Shown here piece after piece: positions 9,060 through 19,723 of a stretch of DNA of 43,759 nt. The stretch's first letter is position 1. The number at the start of each line of letters is the position of its first letter. The position numbers were made by a program, and so were the translations under genes. This stretch comes from Thelephora terrestris. Its lineage: Eukaryota; Basidiomycota; Agaricomycetes; Thelephorales; Thelephoraceae. The notes beneath the pieces were generated by a model, which was given only the letters and a program-made list of their open reading frames with translations, was not told where the DNA came from and did not search any database. The stretch covers positions 1-43,759 of the forward strand of contig WIUZ02000037.1 of assembly GCA_015956445.1 (NCBI GenBank). The letters are read 5' to 3'.

Positions 9060-11728
9060 ATGCTGCGGCTGGTCGCGAGGCAGAGGAAATGCTTAAAACT
9101 GAGTGTCAGTACGTATCAGTTTCCGTTACACTTGGCTAGTTCGGAACGATACATCTCCTCCCATGATGCTCACAAGTCGTGTTTAGGCCAAAGGACATTC
9201 ACATCGACCCCATCGCTTTCGGCTGATATCACTCTCACCGTAGACGGAAAAGAAATCACTGTTCCGCAAGGTATTCGCCAAGTACCTCCGCACTTCCCGA
9301 AATAGAGGCGAATTATTTGTTTGTGCAGGTTCTGCGCTGATACAGGCTTGCGAAGCAGCCGGTTCCGTAATCCCAAGGTAACCTTACCGCGCATGCACCG
9401 TCTAAGAACTAATTGCTGACTCCCCGGCGAAGATTCTGTTACCATGACAGGTACGCTCGATGACCCACAGCGCCTCAAATTCCTGCCTGAATACGCCCAA
9501 TCAGACTCGCTATTGCCGGTAATTGTCGAATGTGTCTCGTAGAAGTTGAGCGGTCACCAAAGCCCGTCGCGTCTTGCGCCATGCCAGCTATGAATGGAGC
9601 CAAAGTTTGGACTAATACACCTCTCGTTCACCAAGCACGGTCTGTCGCCCTACCTCCCGTTCTTCATGCGTCTGTTCTCACCGCGCCTTTATGCGCACAG
9701 TGAGGGCGTTATGGAGTTCCTGCTTGCAAATCACCCTCTGGACTGTCCCATTTGCGATCAAGGTGGTGAATGTGACCTTCAGGACCAGTCAATGCGCTAT
9801 GGCTCCGATCGATCGCGCTATCACGAGATCACGGGCAAGCGTGCCGTCGAGGACAAGGACCTTGGACCTCTAGTCAAGACCTCAATGAACAGGTGTATCC
9901 AATGTACGCGCTGCGTCCGCTTCGCGAATGAGGTTGCCGGTGTCGAGGAACTTGGTACCACCGGTCGTGGTAACGACATGCAGATCGGCATGTACGTGGA
10001 AAAGACGATGAACTCGGAGTTGTCGGGGAACATTGTCGACTTATGTCCGGTCGGTGCTCTCACGAGTAAACCCTACGCATTCAAGGCCAGGCCTTGGGAA
10101 CTCAAGAACACGGAGTCGATCGATATTATGGATGCTCTTGGTTCCAACATCCGTATCGATTCGAGAGGAGTTCAAGTTATGCGCATCCAGCCACGGACAA
10201 ATGACGACGTCAATGAGGAGTGGATCAGCGACAAGACTCGTTATGCCTGCGATGGTCTTAAATACCAACGATTGACAACACCGTTGATCAAGAGGGGCGA
10301 CCGTTTTGTACCCGCTACATGGGAGGAGGCTTTGATTGCTGTTTCGGAGGGACTTTCTCAGTCTGGAGCCAAGGGGCACGAAATCCAGGCCATTGCTGGC
10401 CACTTCGCTGACACCGAGTCCTTGGTTGCTCTCAAGGATTGGGTGAATCGTCTCGGTTCCGATAACCTCACTCTCGATCAGCGTGGCGGTCACTCGAAGC
10501 CAGTCCACGGTGTCGACGTTCGTTCAAATTACTTATTCAATTCCACCATCCCTGGCGTAGAAGACGCTGATGTCATTCTCCTTGTTGGCACCAACCCCAG
10601 GCATGAGGCCGCCGTCCTCAACTCGCGGATCCGGAAGAGTTGGTTGAATTCTGGCTTGGAGATCGGCTTCATTGGGGAGCGTGCTGACACCACCTACGGG
10701 TATGACTACCTTGGTGCAGATGGCGACGCCATTGCCCATCTGGTTGCTGGCAAGGGGGAGTTTGCTGAAAAGCTCAAGAATGCCAAGAAGCCAATGATCA
10801 TCGTCGGAAGTGCTTTGGTTGAACACCCTGACGGCGCTGCGACATATAATGCTCTTGCCAAACTCGTGGAGAAGCACAAAGCGACGCTATCAACCCCTGA
10901 ACGGAATGGATTCAGCATTCTCCAGAGGGTGGGTTGGGATCATCACGGTCATTTCACTTGACTGACTGTTCACTTAGGTTGCATCCCGCCCTGCAGCCTA
11001 TGAGATTGGCTTCGTTCCATCAAGGGCTGCTTCTTCCACAAAACCCAAGTTTGTCTACCTTCTCAATGCCGACGAAATCGACCCCAAGTCAATCCCCCAA
11101 GACGCATTCGTCGTCTACCAGGGACACCACGGTGATCTCGGTGCTCAATTTGCTGATGTTGTCCTCCCTGGTGCTGCATATACTGAGAAGTCAACCACCT
11201 GGGTAAACGCTGAGGGAAGGGCGCAGCTGGGTAGGGCAGCCGTCCCACCGCCTGGGGCATCCCGGGAGGATTGGAAGATCATCCGGTATGCACACCTGTT
11301 GATTCATTCAGCGAACGGATGTGATGAGTGACCATCCTTTCGTAGCGCTGTGTCGGAAGTCGCTGGAACGCCTTTACCGTACGATGATGTCCTGAGTCTG
11401 CGTGATAGGCTGTGGGAGATCTCGCCCACATTGGTCAGATATGACATCACGGAGCACACTTCATCAGAGGTCGCCTCACTTGGCTTGAAGGAGCTGATCG
11501 CTAAGACGGCCACTGCCAAACTTAGTGGAATTCCATACACAAACCAATCACGAACTTCTACCAGACGGACCCTATATCTCGAGCGTCAGTATACTTCCTT
11601 TCTGGAATGAATGAACCGCGATACTGATTCCTACCAGGTCGCTGACAATGGCCCAATGTACAAGAGCGTTCGTGAAGGGGGAGGATTATGGGTTGTTTGA
11701 TGAGAAGCGGGCTAGCGCCCTTGCGTGA
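9060..11728 (+). CDS. NDUFS1: NADH:ubiquinone oxidoreductase 75-kDa subunit, mitochondrial complex I
   Basis: Nine exons: 9060-9108, 9187-9270, 9329-9377, 9433-9450, 9505-9639, 9701-10928, 10978-11285, 11346-11584 and 11638-11728. The N-terminus (MLRLVARQRKCLKLS) is a mitochondrial presequence. A 2Fe-2S ferredoxin-like domain follows, with cysteines in FCYHD, GNCRMC and ASCAMP. Next come the 4Fe-4S ligands in HPLDCPICDQGGEC and CIQCTRC, with SELSGNIVDLCPVGALT, and then the large molybdopterin-oxidoreductase-like domain (from about residue 250). The protein carries the Fe-S chain N1b, N4 and N5 in the matrix arm. Summed exon length is one base short of a whole number of codons. The lost base is at about 11541-11547, where the expected NPITNFYQTDPISRAS reading slips into another frame. 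Unless this is an assembly error, the last 40 or so residues are altered. Length otherwise fits the family at about 733 residues. Confidence 0.93.
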
Positions 11729-12033
11729 TTTGTGTAACTTATTCCCCTCCATACTACTTACCTTCATCTTCCACATCTCTGCTGAGTGAGACGAACTACA
11801 AGAATACATAATTCCAACTTACCGCAAGGTCAGCTGTTCCCGGTTGTCGGAGCACGTGTACGGAACACGCGAAGGCCTCGAGGCAAATCGGTTGAGCCGT
11901 CCGAACGTGTTGAGCCGAGGTTGACAAAACCGAGGTTTCGGAGGGTTAACCGACGCTGAATCGCCTCATCTCCTTTCCTCTGGAGGATAATCCTAAGCAG
12001 GGACTGGCTTTCGCAGTTTGTTATTTCTGAAAG
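11729..12033. other. Intergenic region
   Basis: This 305-bp gap lies between two plus-strand genes. It holds the NDUFS1 3' flank and the presumed promoter of the next gene. No element was recognised. Confidence 0.5.
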
Positions 12034-13652
12034 ATGCCTCTGACCGTGTTGGCTTCCGTCTCACTGCTCGCGCTGGTCGTAACTGGTCGCCCAATCATGA
12101 CTCCAGACCCCCGTTTGTGCGTGTGTTTTGTCTGGTAGCGGTTCGCCAGTGCTCACGGCTATCCCCACAGCGTTGAGGCATCCGGGGAAGTTCATAACGC
12201 CGTCCAGGCTATAATCGAGTCTAGACTTGGGTATGTCCGTCGTTTTTCAATTGGATTCGCCACTGCTGTTCATGATCGCCGTCGTCGTTCCTCTTTCGCT
12301 CCCTTTAATGTATGCATTGCTTCGACTGGCGTTGAACTCATCCCTTGGTCCCCACACGCACGATAACCCACGTTCTCACGTGCACCTCTGCCGTCTATAG
12401 ACCCTCAGCAAACAAGCCACTCGGTGAAAGCGTGACGCCACCCTTACATGAAAATCAACATCTATTCACAAGTCACGAATTTCCAACTCCACTTGTCCTC
12501 GTCCAAGTCTCAGACGGAGGTTTTATCGCAGAGTTGGCTCTGAGAGACCCGGTCCAAGTTGATTCATACCCTCGACGACCTAACCCGGATCTCCCCCCCC
12601 CCCCCCCCCCCCCCGGCGACTCGTCACCCCGAGCGAAAGAGAAGACGCTTCATCGACGCATTGCGAACGTCTCGTATGATCATCGACCCGGAGTACGAAC
12701 CTTCCGTTAATATACGGGCTTGGCACGAGATCTGTTTGAAGGGCGACTACGACGTCACTCCCGAGATCACGAGGATGTCGATCGGACCTCACCCCCGTAA
12801 CAAGTCTCACGAGCTCAACACACGAACCAAGGACGAAGCACGTAGGTTCGTGCGTGGATGACACTTCTCGATGAGAACAAGCGGCCCCTATCCTGGTCTC
12901 AGCCGCTTGCGCGACGGCCGTCGTGCTCCATGTTCTGTGCACAGTCACGGCGCTTTATGCGATAGACTTCATCAAGGCCCGCCTGTTCAACAGCCGCGAC
13001 CCTCTACGACTTGTTGCCCTGGTGTGGAGAAGGGTGAACTTGGTGCTCCTCAAGGAAAGGTTGGATACGAGGAGAAGAAGCTGATCCTCGACACCCTGAA
13101 GAAAGCGAAGGAAGAGGATACTTTCGATGAGAAGAGGATATCGAGACCGGAAACGCTCCTCTACCTGCTCCTCCTTCTGACGAAACTCCCTTGCCTCCTC
13201 CACCTTACTACCCGGAAGTGGAAGCAGGAGACGCCGACGACTCCTTTGAGGATGCTCCAGAAGTTGAACACGACGATCCTGAACTCCTTCCCCTTCCCGA
13301 GCACAATAACCAGCAACCCCCCTCTGCCTCCCCTCGTCGTTCGATGAATCGTGAACGGACCTCGACAAACCCCCCACCCTCCTGGTCCATCCGTGCTTCG
13401 GAATCGCAAACTCTCTCCATCCCTGGTGCCTACACCTTTGATCCCTTACCTTTGCCGTTTTCCGAGGTGATGACGGAGACCGGTGAAGTCACCCGCAGGC
13501 CGTATAGCGATCGAAATCCAGAAATCGACATCGCGCTCGCAATGCAACTACGACCCGGGCAGGGCGAGGGTGCTGACGCAGCGTGGTTGGTTAGGTTCTT
13601 GATGGGAATCTTTGGATGGGTCACCGTCGTGGTCTCTGGCAATGGACGGTAG
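12034..13652 (+). CDS. Unrecognised secretory/membrane protein, reading frame broken at a poly-C tract
   Basis: I do not recognise this family. Exon 1 (12034-12116) encodes a clear signal peptide (MPLTVLASVSLLALVVTG). Exons 12171-12230 and 12401 onward follow in phase. A 22-C run at 12593-12614 changes the reading from one frame to the next. After it come KRRRFIDALRTSRMI and a charged segment to about 12841. A 40-nt intron-like gap (12842-12881) leads to a hydrophobic helix (VLHVLCTVTALYAIDFIKA). The last part is acidic and proline-rich (PPPPYYPEVEAGDADDSF) and ends LVRFLMGIFGWVTVVVSGN at 13652, a possible C-terminal anchor. The junction between 13080 and 13140 is unresolved because two frames both look coding. 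The model is tentative. The poly-C slip could be a sequencing artefact or a real break. Confidence 0.4.
12593..12614 (+). repeat. Homopolymer of 22 C inside coding sequence
   Basis: An uninterrupted run of 22 C encodes a polyproline stretch in the preceding frame. The downstream plausible coding frame is offset by one base relative to the upstream frame, as expected from replication slippage or a base-calling error. Confidence 0.9.
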
Positions 13653-14445
13653 TGCGACGAGTTGGTTACTTTTGAGCAACCATCCGCACATTCCACTCAA
13701 GTCCAAACACGCATATATTCTACTGTTACGAATTCCTTGCAGTCACTGTCATTCAAACCGCATTTTCCTTCTCCCAAGGCGCCACGAGTTGCGCTCTACA
13801 ACTCTGCGTTTCACGCCCCGCCTCTCTCGCTGTTTGTCAATAGTCGTTCATTACCGGATTTTCTCCCCGCATTTTACAGCCCCCCTCGCAGCTGGACATT
13901 GTTCGATACCTCCCCGTGCTCGGGTCAAACACAAACACAAATCGGTTCCGCGTCCAAGTATCTTTCATATCCATCCGCACACCTAGCATACTACGGGTAG
14001 TGTTCTGTGAACGTACCGTCGTTTGGTTAATATTCGATCTACAGTTTGAACTCCAATCAAGGGGCTTGCCACGCTTCTGCCGAACTCTTGCGAGGCCTAG
14101 ACACGGGGTTAAGCGTCGGATCTACGGTCTCGAGTTTCCAGCACTTCTACGAGAGTTACATATAAGGTTTCCTCACGGTTCTCAGGTTGTGTGTGTTTTC
14201 CAATTGCTTGAGAATACGACACCTTCTTGCACGATGGCGTGTCGATCGTATATCGCAAATGATCTGTGTATGGTTCACGAAACTCCGATGGGACAGGGAA
14301 ACGTGGTTCACATCCTTTAAAGAATTGGCAGAGGAGGCAATTGTAATATGAACAGAAAATGGATGACGGTACACAGGAGCACAGAAACCACCTCATCTAC
14401 GAGCTGGCAGGCCAAGATACATTGAAAAACCAAAAGAAATCGCAG
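13653..14445. other. Intergenic region with a diverged dispersed repeat
   Basis: No supported gene. The stretch at about 14090-14180 resembles 18077-18175 (shared GCGAGGCCTAGA, TCTCGAGTTTCCAG and CATAAGG-like blocks in the same order), suggesting an old dispersed repeat. Confidence 0.4.
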
Positions 14446-16060
14446 TCAAAACGCTCCCGCCAGCCCGCCTACCTGGAGCCCGACGGTGCTAGAGTCTAAT
14501 AGGAAGGCGGAGCCCGGGAACGCGACAAAAACCGACCCTATATCAAACGCAGTGGAGGTACAATAACAACTGTCGAACAGGCCCACAAACTCGCAGAAAC
14601 AAAGCAAGAGAACGCCGATCCCGGACACGATTGCGACGGATTGCCCTACACACTCGCCGCAAATCACAGCTCCAGTGTCGAAGGACGTGCGCAATCGTCC
14701 CAGATGGCGGCCGATGTGCGACTTTCTGGCAGGACAAAGTGAACGACACCCCAATCCGGTGGGCGGTACCGAGTAACTGAAGAGCACCGCACCACCAACA
14801 GTTCCCCACTGCAACCCAATAGCAAGGATGGAGGCAACCGTGACTCGTTTCCAAATACCGGGCGCCCATCTGCAGGAGTTATGAGTCCATGCTCGCGAAG
14901 TGTGCCCGCGGTGTCGGTCGTCCCCCGGTACTCTGGGTTCCCCTCGGGCGGTTGAAGAACCATTGTACAATAACCGGTGACTTCGTCGGTCGTCCCGACT
15001 CGATTCGCGGGGAGTATTGCGTCTTCTCTGCTTCCCACTCGCATTTGAACCTCCGCACGCAGACAATTGCTGACTGGTATTCTGAGTTTTGCATTTGCGG
15101 CGGCTTTTCTCACCAGGCTTGATAGTACCTCCGCATTCGTCGCGGTAACGAAGGCTCGCGAATAATTGAACAGCGCAACCGGTTTGAGTTCGTCGTTCCT
15201 AGAAAGATCCACGTCGTCTTCCTCCGCGAATTCTATCGCCTTGGGGCTTGTAATCTCCGCGGGCTGGTCCCTCCGCTCAGTGGCAACACAGGCGTTTCGA
15301 TTCGCTTTGGCCAGGCAATTCCTGAGATGGCTTGGTTCGGGCTCATACCCAATGTACAGCCATCCGATGACGAGCGGAAGGAGGGAAGGTCCATATGGCG
15401 GCGATGCCGTATCCGTGTTTCCGCCTCGTGAGATGATGGTGTTTGCTATGGTCAGGATATAGGAGATGATAGCCAAGATAACGCTCAAGACGAGGGTTAT
15501 GGACCATTGGCGGGTCTTGTTTGCAGGTTCGAGTAGAGACCAGTACTCATCGTTCTTGGCGAGGGCGATTAAGGAGTGGAGAAAAGGAGATTTATATTCT
15601 ATCTTGATGGGGATGTGATGGAAAGCCGCCAATGCTGTTGCTACAAGCTTGGAATTGGGATATTTCACGTCCAAGAATGCTGTGGTGATCCAACATTTGT
15701 TGAGGTGGGTAATTTGGAGGGAGTAGGCTGCAAGAGCGGGCGAGCCCATGGTTATTAGAAAGGAGACAACGTCATCCAACGGTCCTGGTTGGTGCATACT
15801 AAGAGTCAGCGCAACATAAAAGCATAGTATTGATACATACGCTCTGCGCTGAACGGGATATGGAACATAAGCGAGATCCATGGGAGGAGCCACGTGTCAT
15901 AGTTTTGGGAGAAGTTGACTTGTCCCATGCCTGACCCACACCCCAACAGGCACTGTTCATATGAGCCATGCAATGTGGGAGAAGAGTCCGCGGCAATCGT
16001 CACGTTCTGCGCTATGTTTATGTTTTGTTGGCATTTGTTGAATAGGAAGAGAATTGCTGT
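14446..16060 (-). pseudogene. Multi-pass membrane protein, decaying copy
   Basis: Read on the complement, this is a paralogue of the gene at 31396-33248. The N-terminal exon (about 16060 to 15842) has SYEQCLLGCGSGMG and LPWISLMFHIPF. After an intron the main exon carries FLITMGSPALAAYSLQITHL, AALAAFHHIPI, LLPLVIGWLYIGYEPEPSHL and KAIEFAEEDD, all matching the intact copy. At about 14870-14880 one base is missing just before the codons for RWAPGIWKR, so the reading shifts. Beyond it, roughly 25 residues forming a whole transmembrane helix in the intact copy (the LLYAMTGTLSFFLFLASSIL region) are deleted. The C-terminus stops about 18 residues early. It therefore looks non-functional. Function of the family is unknown; both copies would be membrane proteins with an extracytosolic N-terminus. 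Confidence 0.75.
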
Positions 16061-18228
16061 TGTAGGTTAGACGGTTGCACATAAGCATTAGAATACTTCC
16101 CCGACACACCTTTGGGGGCTAGCTCTGAAGATCGCATGTCTTTGGATGGACGATAATGAGGGAAGCGTTGAGTTCGAAACTGGATATATATGGGGCGGGG
16201 TGGGCTCTATGACATGACTGCCCATAGATCTTGAGACAGAGCATTCCCTATGGTGTTCTAGAAAGCAGATAAAGCCAGCCTTTTCGGTTGTCAGTTTTTG
16301 GGGGTGCGTCGAAATCGGATCCACATGCGAGGTTATTGCAAACCCAATATGATGCCACGGGCAAGCTATCCTTTCATCCCCCCCAGATGGTATCTGCGAA
16401 CGTCCCGTGGTTTGATCAACCTTTCGAAATGCTACGTCGTAGCAAATACTCGGGAAACATCAACGGAGACCCGACTCGGAAGGACAACGAGTGGTGATCG
16501 AGTAGTACTTAAGTGGAAGGAGGGGACTTAGGCTCGACCCAAGCAGTGCACGGCCCGCCGGAGCCGGAGCCCTCACGCGGGACGCGTGCTCCCTCAGCGC
16601 TTTCAGTCCGTACTCCGAACTCCAAAAACTATCCGCGGTGAACATCGTGTCTGGCGCAACTTATGAGTATCTGGTATATTCTCTGGTCGTCAGGATGTTA
16701 TTCAGTGCACAGTGGCCAGCTTTGCTGTCGGTCCTGGTCGGCTTTTGCCTACTCCAGTGCCTGTATTCCAGTTAACGTCACCACTGCACCACACACCATT
16801 GCCATGATGAATCCGCAACGTCTTCGACTGCGCTTTCCGGTGAAGCCTCTGGAGAGGAACCAAGCCATACGAACCCTAACCCATAGCTCCCATCCAGAAC
16901 TTCTCAGTCGGGAAATCGATGACACTTTGGTCGCGCTTTGGCCCATTTCGGCCCCTCACCTCGAGACAGACGATCTTGTCGAGGCGACCTGCGTATCTTA
17001 TCCTCAGCGCGTGACGCGTGATACTCCTGGCTCGCCTGAGACTTTTGCCGACCGTTGACTCCTTCCTTCGCCCCGAGCGAACCGTTGTCAGCGCCTCGCC
17101 TCGCCCGGTTCGTGTTTGGTGGGTAAGTTGGGTAGACGGATAGGTTACTCGGTTTCGTGTCCAGCCATCTCCAAGTGAAAGAACTCACAGCCGGATACGA
17201 TGAAGACCTTTACGTCCACCGTGGCCGCGATCTCGTTCGCCTTTCTCCCTTTCGTGTCTGTTGATATTAATAGGGCGGCCGGATCCATAACTACTTCCCT
17301 TCTGATATTGAGGGTTCCGGACACCCTCCCATTATCCTTCCTTGTGGCACGAACGACGTCATCTACTCGTAACGACACCGAAAGCCTCGATGGCCTCGAG
17401 ATTGAAGACGTCAATAACCTCGCCCCCTATCCGCGCTTCTAAATCACAACTTCTCTGAGTTCTCTCTGTCCCTGGGACGTGCACTTTCGAGTTACCCCCT
17501 CTTAGTATGTTTTTGTAAATCGTTGTTGAGCTGAGTATCTAGAAACCATCTACCGCGTGATCTACCTCCGTTGGACTTGGTGAAGCTCCGTCTGATATCC
17601 CGTGGTTTGTTGGTTACCAGTTACCTCTTAAGCAAAAGCCGAGTCGGCGCGACTGTACGAAAATCGGTCAATTATTCGGGGGTCTGAAGCGAGTGATTCC
17701 AACTGCCGGTATAAGTTCCGATAACCGTTAGGAAAAAACAAACTTTCCAACGAGCGCGGATTTTTCACGGGTGTCATTGAGAAAGATCGCCAGAACGTTC
17801 TCACCACCGGGGGTGTCGTTCTGCTCAACCTTCAATCTGACGATCTCGCGGCATAGTGTGGGCTGAATGACCTGCAAAATTACCTGTGCTGAATATCCAT
17901 CCCCGCTCCCTTCAGCCTGATAAAAATGTTTTGCTTGATAGATCGCGTCGTGTCGTGACTGCTTTACTTAGTGCAGATTTGTGGCACTCTCAAAAACCAT
18001 AACCCATTGGGGGCACACTCCTGCCGAATACACTGCGAGTCCTCAGTCGATTTCGCACAATTGGCAATGTTGCGCCTGCGAGGCCTAGAGTGTGAGCAGA
18101 ACACACTAGAAGGAAATCGACAAGTCAGATTCTCGAGTTTCCAGACACTTCCATCCGGGTGAGTCATAAGGTTACCAAGTCACCACAGTCATTCACTCGT
18201 GAATGACTCGCACAACACTGGGTGGACC
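16061..18228. other. Long region without a supported gene
   Basis: The start contains the presumed promoter of the minus-strand membrane-protein copy, including a TATATATGGGGCGGGG stretch near 16182. Open frames at 16663-17058 and 17200-17442 (plus) lack splice-consistent extensions, family motifs or convincing composition, so they were not called. The second begins with a hydrophobic leader and could be a relic of a secreted protein. Near 18188-18207 there is a hairpin-forming inverted repeat. Confidence 0.45.
18188..18207. repeat. Perfect 9-bp inverted repeat (hairpin)
   Basis: GTCATTCAC and GTGAATGAC are separated by TC. The repeat lies about 20 bp beyond the stop codon of the minus-strand gene fragment ending at 18229, so it may fold in that transcript's 3' end. 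A function is only a guess. Confidence 0.5.
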
Positions 18229-18770
18229 TCACAGCCTTTCTGCGACTCCCTCATACCATTCGACTACCGCATCCTCGACTCCTTTAGCCTCGAGAAGAGC
18301 AAGAATATGTGGTGAAGCGTCGTGCGCGTCCTCTGCGGTGGTGGTAGTGGGATGAGTCGCAATCCAAATGACGATGGAACCGGGAATGTCCTTCCCGTCC
18401 TCGCCGTGGGTGACGAAACGAGCTGTCTGGATGGCCGAGTAACGAATCTTGCGATCTTTCAACAAGTCGCGGATCTGGGGAGCGACAACGTCCCAGACAG
18501 CGTTGAGGGGCGTATTGAAGACTACATAGACGGTCTTGGTATGGAGATAAGGGTGACTGCCCTTGGGGACGGGGAAGGGATTTTCGAGGAGGTCCGAGCG
18601 GTAGAGGAGCTCAGGATGGTCGGGAGAGATTCCGTTGTAGTATGTGGTCCTCTCCCAGTCCGAGATATCGTATGGGGCGACAGCAGTGGCATTCGAGGCG
18701 ATGGTGGGTGTAGACGAATGGCTACGGGTTGGCGAGTCGGGTGAGGAAAGGGACCTGAGATTGCTGGAGT
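18229..18770 (-). CDS. Conserved basidiomycete protein of unknown function, 5' end unresolved
   Basis: Reading on the complement is open from about 18770 to the stop at 18229. It contains VAPYDISDWERTTYYNGIS, PDHPELLYRSDLLENPFPVP, KTVYVVFNTPLNAVWDVVAP, KIRYSAIQTARFVTHGEDG and IVIWIATHPTTTTAEDAHD. The composition and block structure are strongly coding, and I recall similar uncharacterised agaricomycete proteins occurring in multiple copies. There is no ATG in frame upstream before a stop near 18815, so either a 5' exon is missing from my model or this is a truncated copy. No domain function is known to me. It is probably soluble, as there is no hydrophobic segment. Confidence 0.6.
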
Positions 18771-18835
18771 GGTTGATACACTGGAGCGTGAACAGGGACA
18801 GATCTAAACGCTAGTGGTACGGATACAGAAAGAAG

Positions 18836-19200
18836 CTAAAGGGACTCGCTTAGGAGGTCGGGGTGCTTCTTCATCGTCATCATTGCCTGGACGGCGGAGT
18901 CGGAAACGCCTACAAGGGAGATGGTAAGTGTGGGGTAGACGCGCAAAATGAGTGAGGGACTCGCCTTCACCCAGAAGACCAGCTGCATTTAATTCCTCAT
19001 CGGTGAATGGAAAAGATTCTAGAGAAATGCTGGTAAGTGGGATAGACGAGGGAAAATACGGTAGCGTTCACTTGCATTACCTGTATTCGAGCGCTTCGAG
19101 CGGGTCCTTTTACATAATTTGACGATCAAGGTCCCCCTGTGGTAAAGCTCCCACGCTTCGGCGTGACAAATCAAGGAGCTAGACGTGACGGTCGCCGACG
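18836..19200 (-). pseudogene. C-terminal fragment of an unrecognised protein with a GC-AG intron
   Basis: On the complement, three pieces join in phase. The first is an upstream stretch to 19081 ending DPLEALEYS. Then 19029-18965 encodes LESFPFTDEELNAAGLLGE, and 18909-18836 encodes GVSDSAVQAMMTMKKHPDL then LSESL and a stop. The intron 19080-19030 is GT-AG. The intron 18964-18910 starts GC (context GAAG/GCGAGT) and ends AG, matching the known minor GC-AG class. Upstream, a coding-like reading (HAEAWELYHRG then LIVKL) is in a different frame from DPLEALEYS, so a small indel near 19105 seems to break it. I could not identify the protein or its start. Confidence 0.45.
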
Positions 19201-19664
19201 CAACATAAAGTAAAGCACCCCCTGACCTTTTTGGTCAACAATGGACGGTGTAAGGCGGATGGCTGCGGCAAATGCACCGGTAGCAAATTTCTCTTTCTCG
19301 TTGTCGCATGTCATGGCGGAAGTCTGTTCATTTGAAACGGGAGCCTTACTTGTAAACCCTGTCCGTCAAATTGAACGAGGCGGTTTTAACTCGCATCGGA
19401 GCTTTGAGAGAGAGACCGCGAGAGGCGGACTTCCCCTCGCGATGAATGTGTCTCGAGAACGCATAGGTGGAAGCTGCGGTGCGCTAGAAACTGTGCCGCC
19501 ATCTGCCTCAATACACTTTGTACAGCAAGGTTCGGACGCCTTACAGCTTGAAAGGGGGGAACCGCGCAGCTTTGTAAGAGCACACGCGTGCGCGGCAGGA
19601 TATCGGCCGATGACCAAATCCGCAGTTCTCCTGCATTCCGCAGTCAGAAAACGTCGTCATGGAT

Positions 19665-19670
19665 TATAAA
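19665..19670 (+). promoter_or_regulatory. TATA box
   Basis: TATAAA lies 54 bp upstream of the start codon at 19724, with a pyrimidine-rich CTCTTCTTC tract between. This is suitable spacing for a short 5' leader. Confidence 0.6.
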
Positions 19671-19723
19671 ACCGCACGACAAGACTGCGCTCAATCCCCT
19701 CTTCTTCATCCCCGTCGTCCACC

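Noticed and set aside
16663-17058. 131-codon plus-strand frame
   Set aside because: Composition and lack of splice-compatible neighbours do not support a gene. It could be a relic but nothing identifies it.
19241-19669. 142-codon plus-strand frame upstream of the His-Pro protein
   Set aside because: No family features; it overlaps the antisense gene fragment's 5' area and the TATA promoter region.
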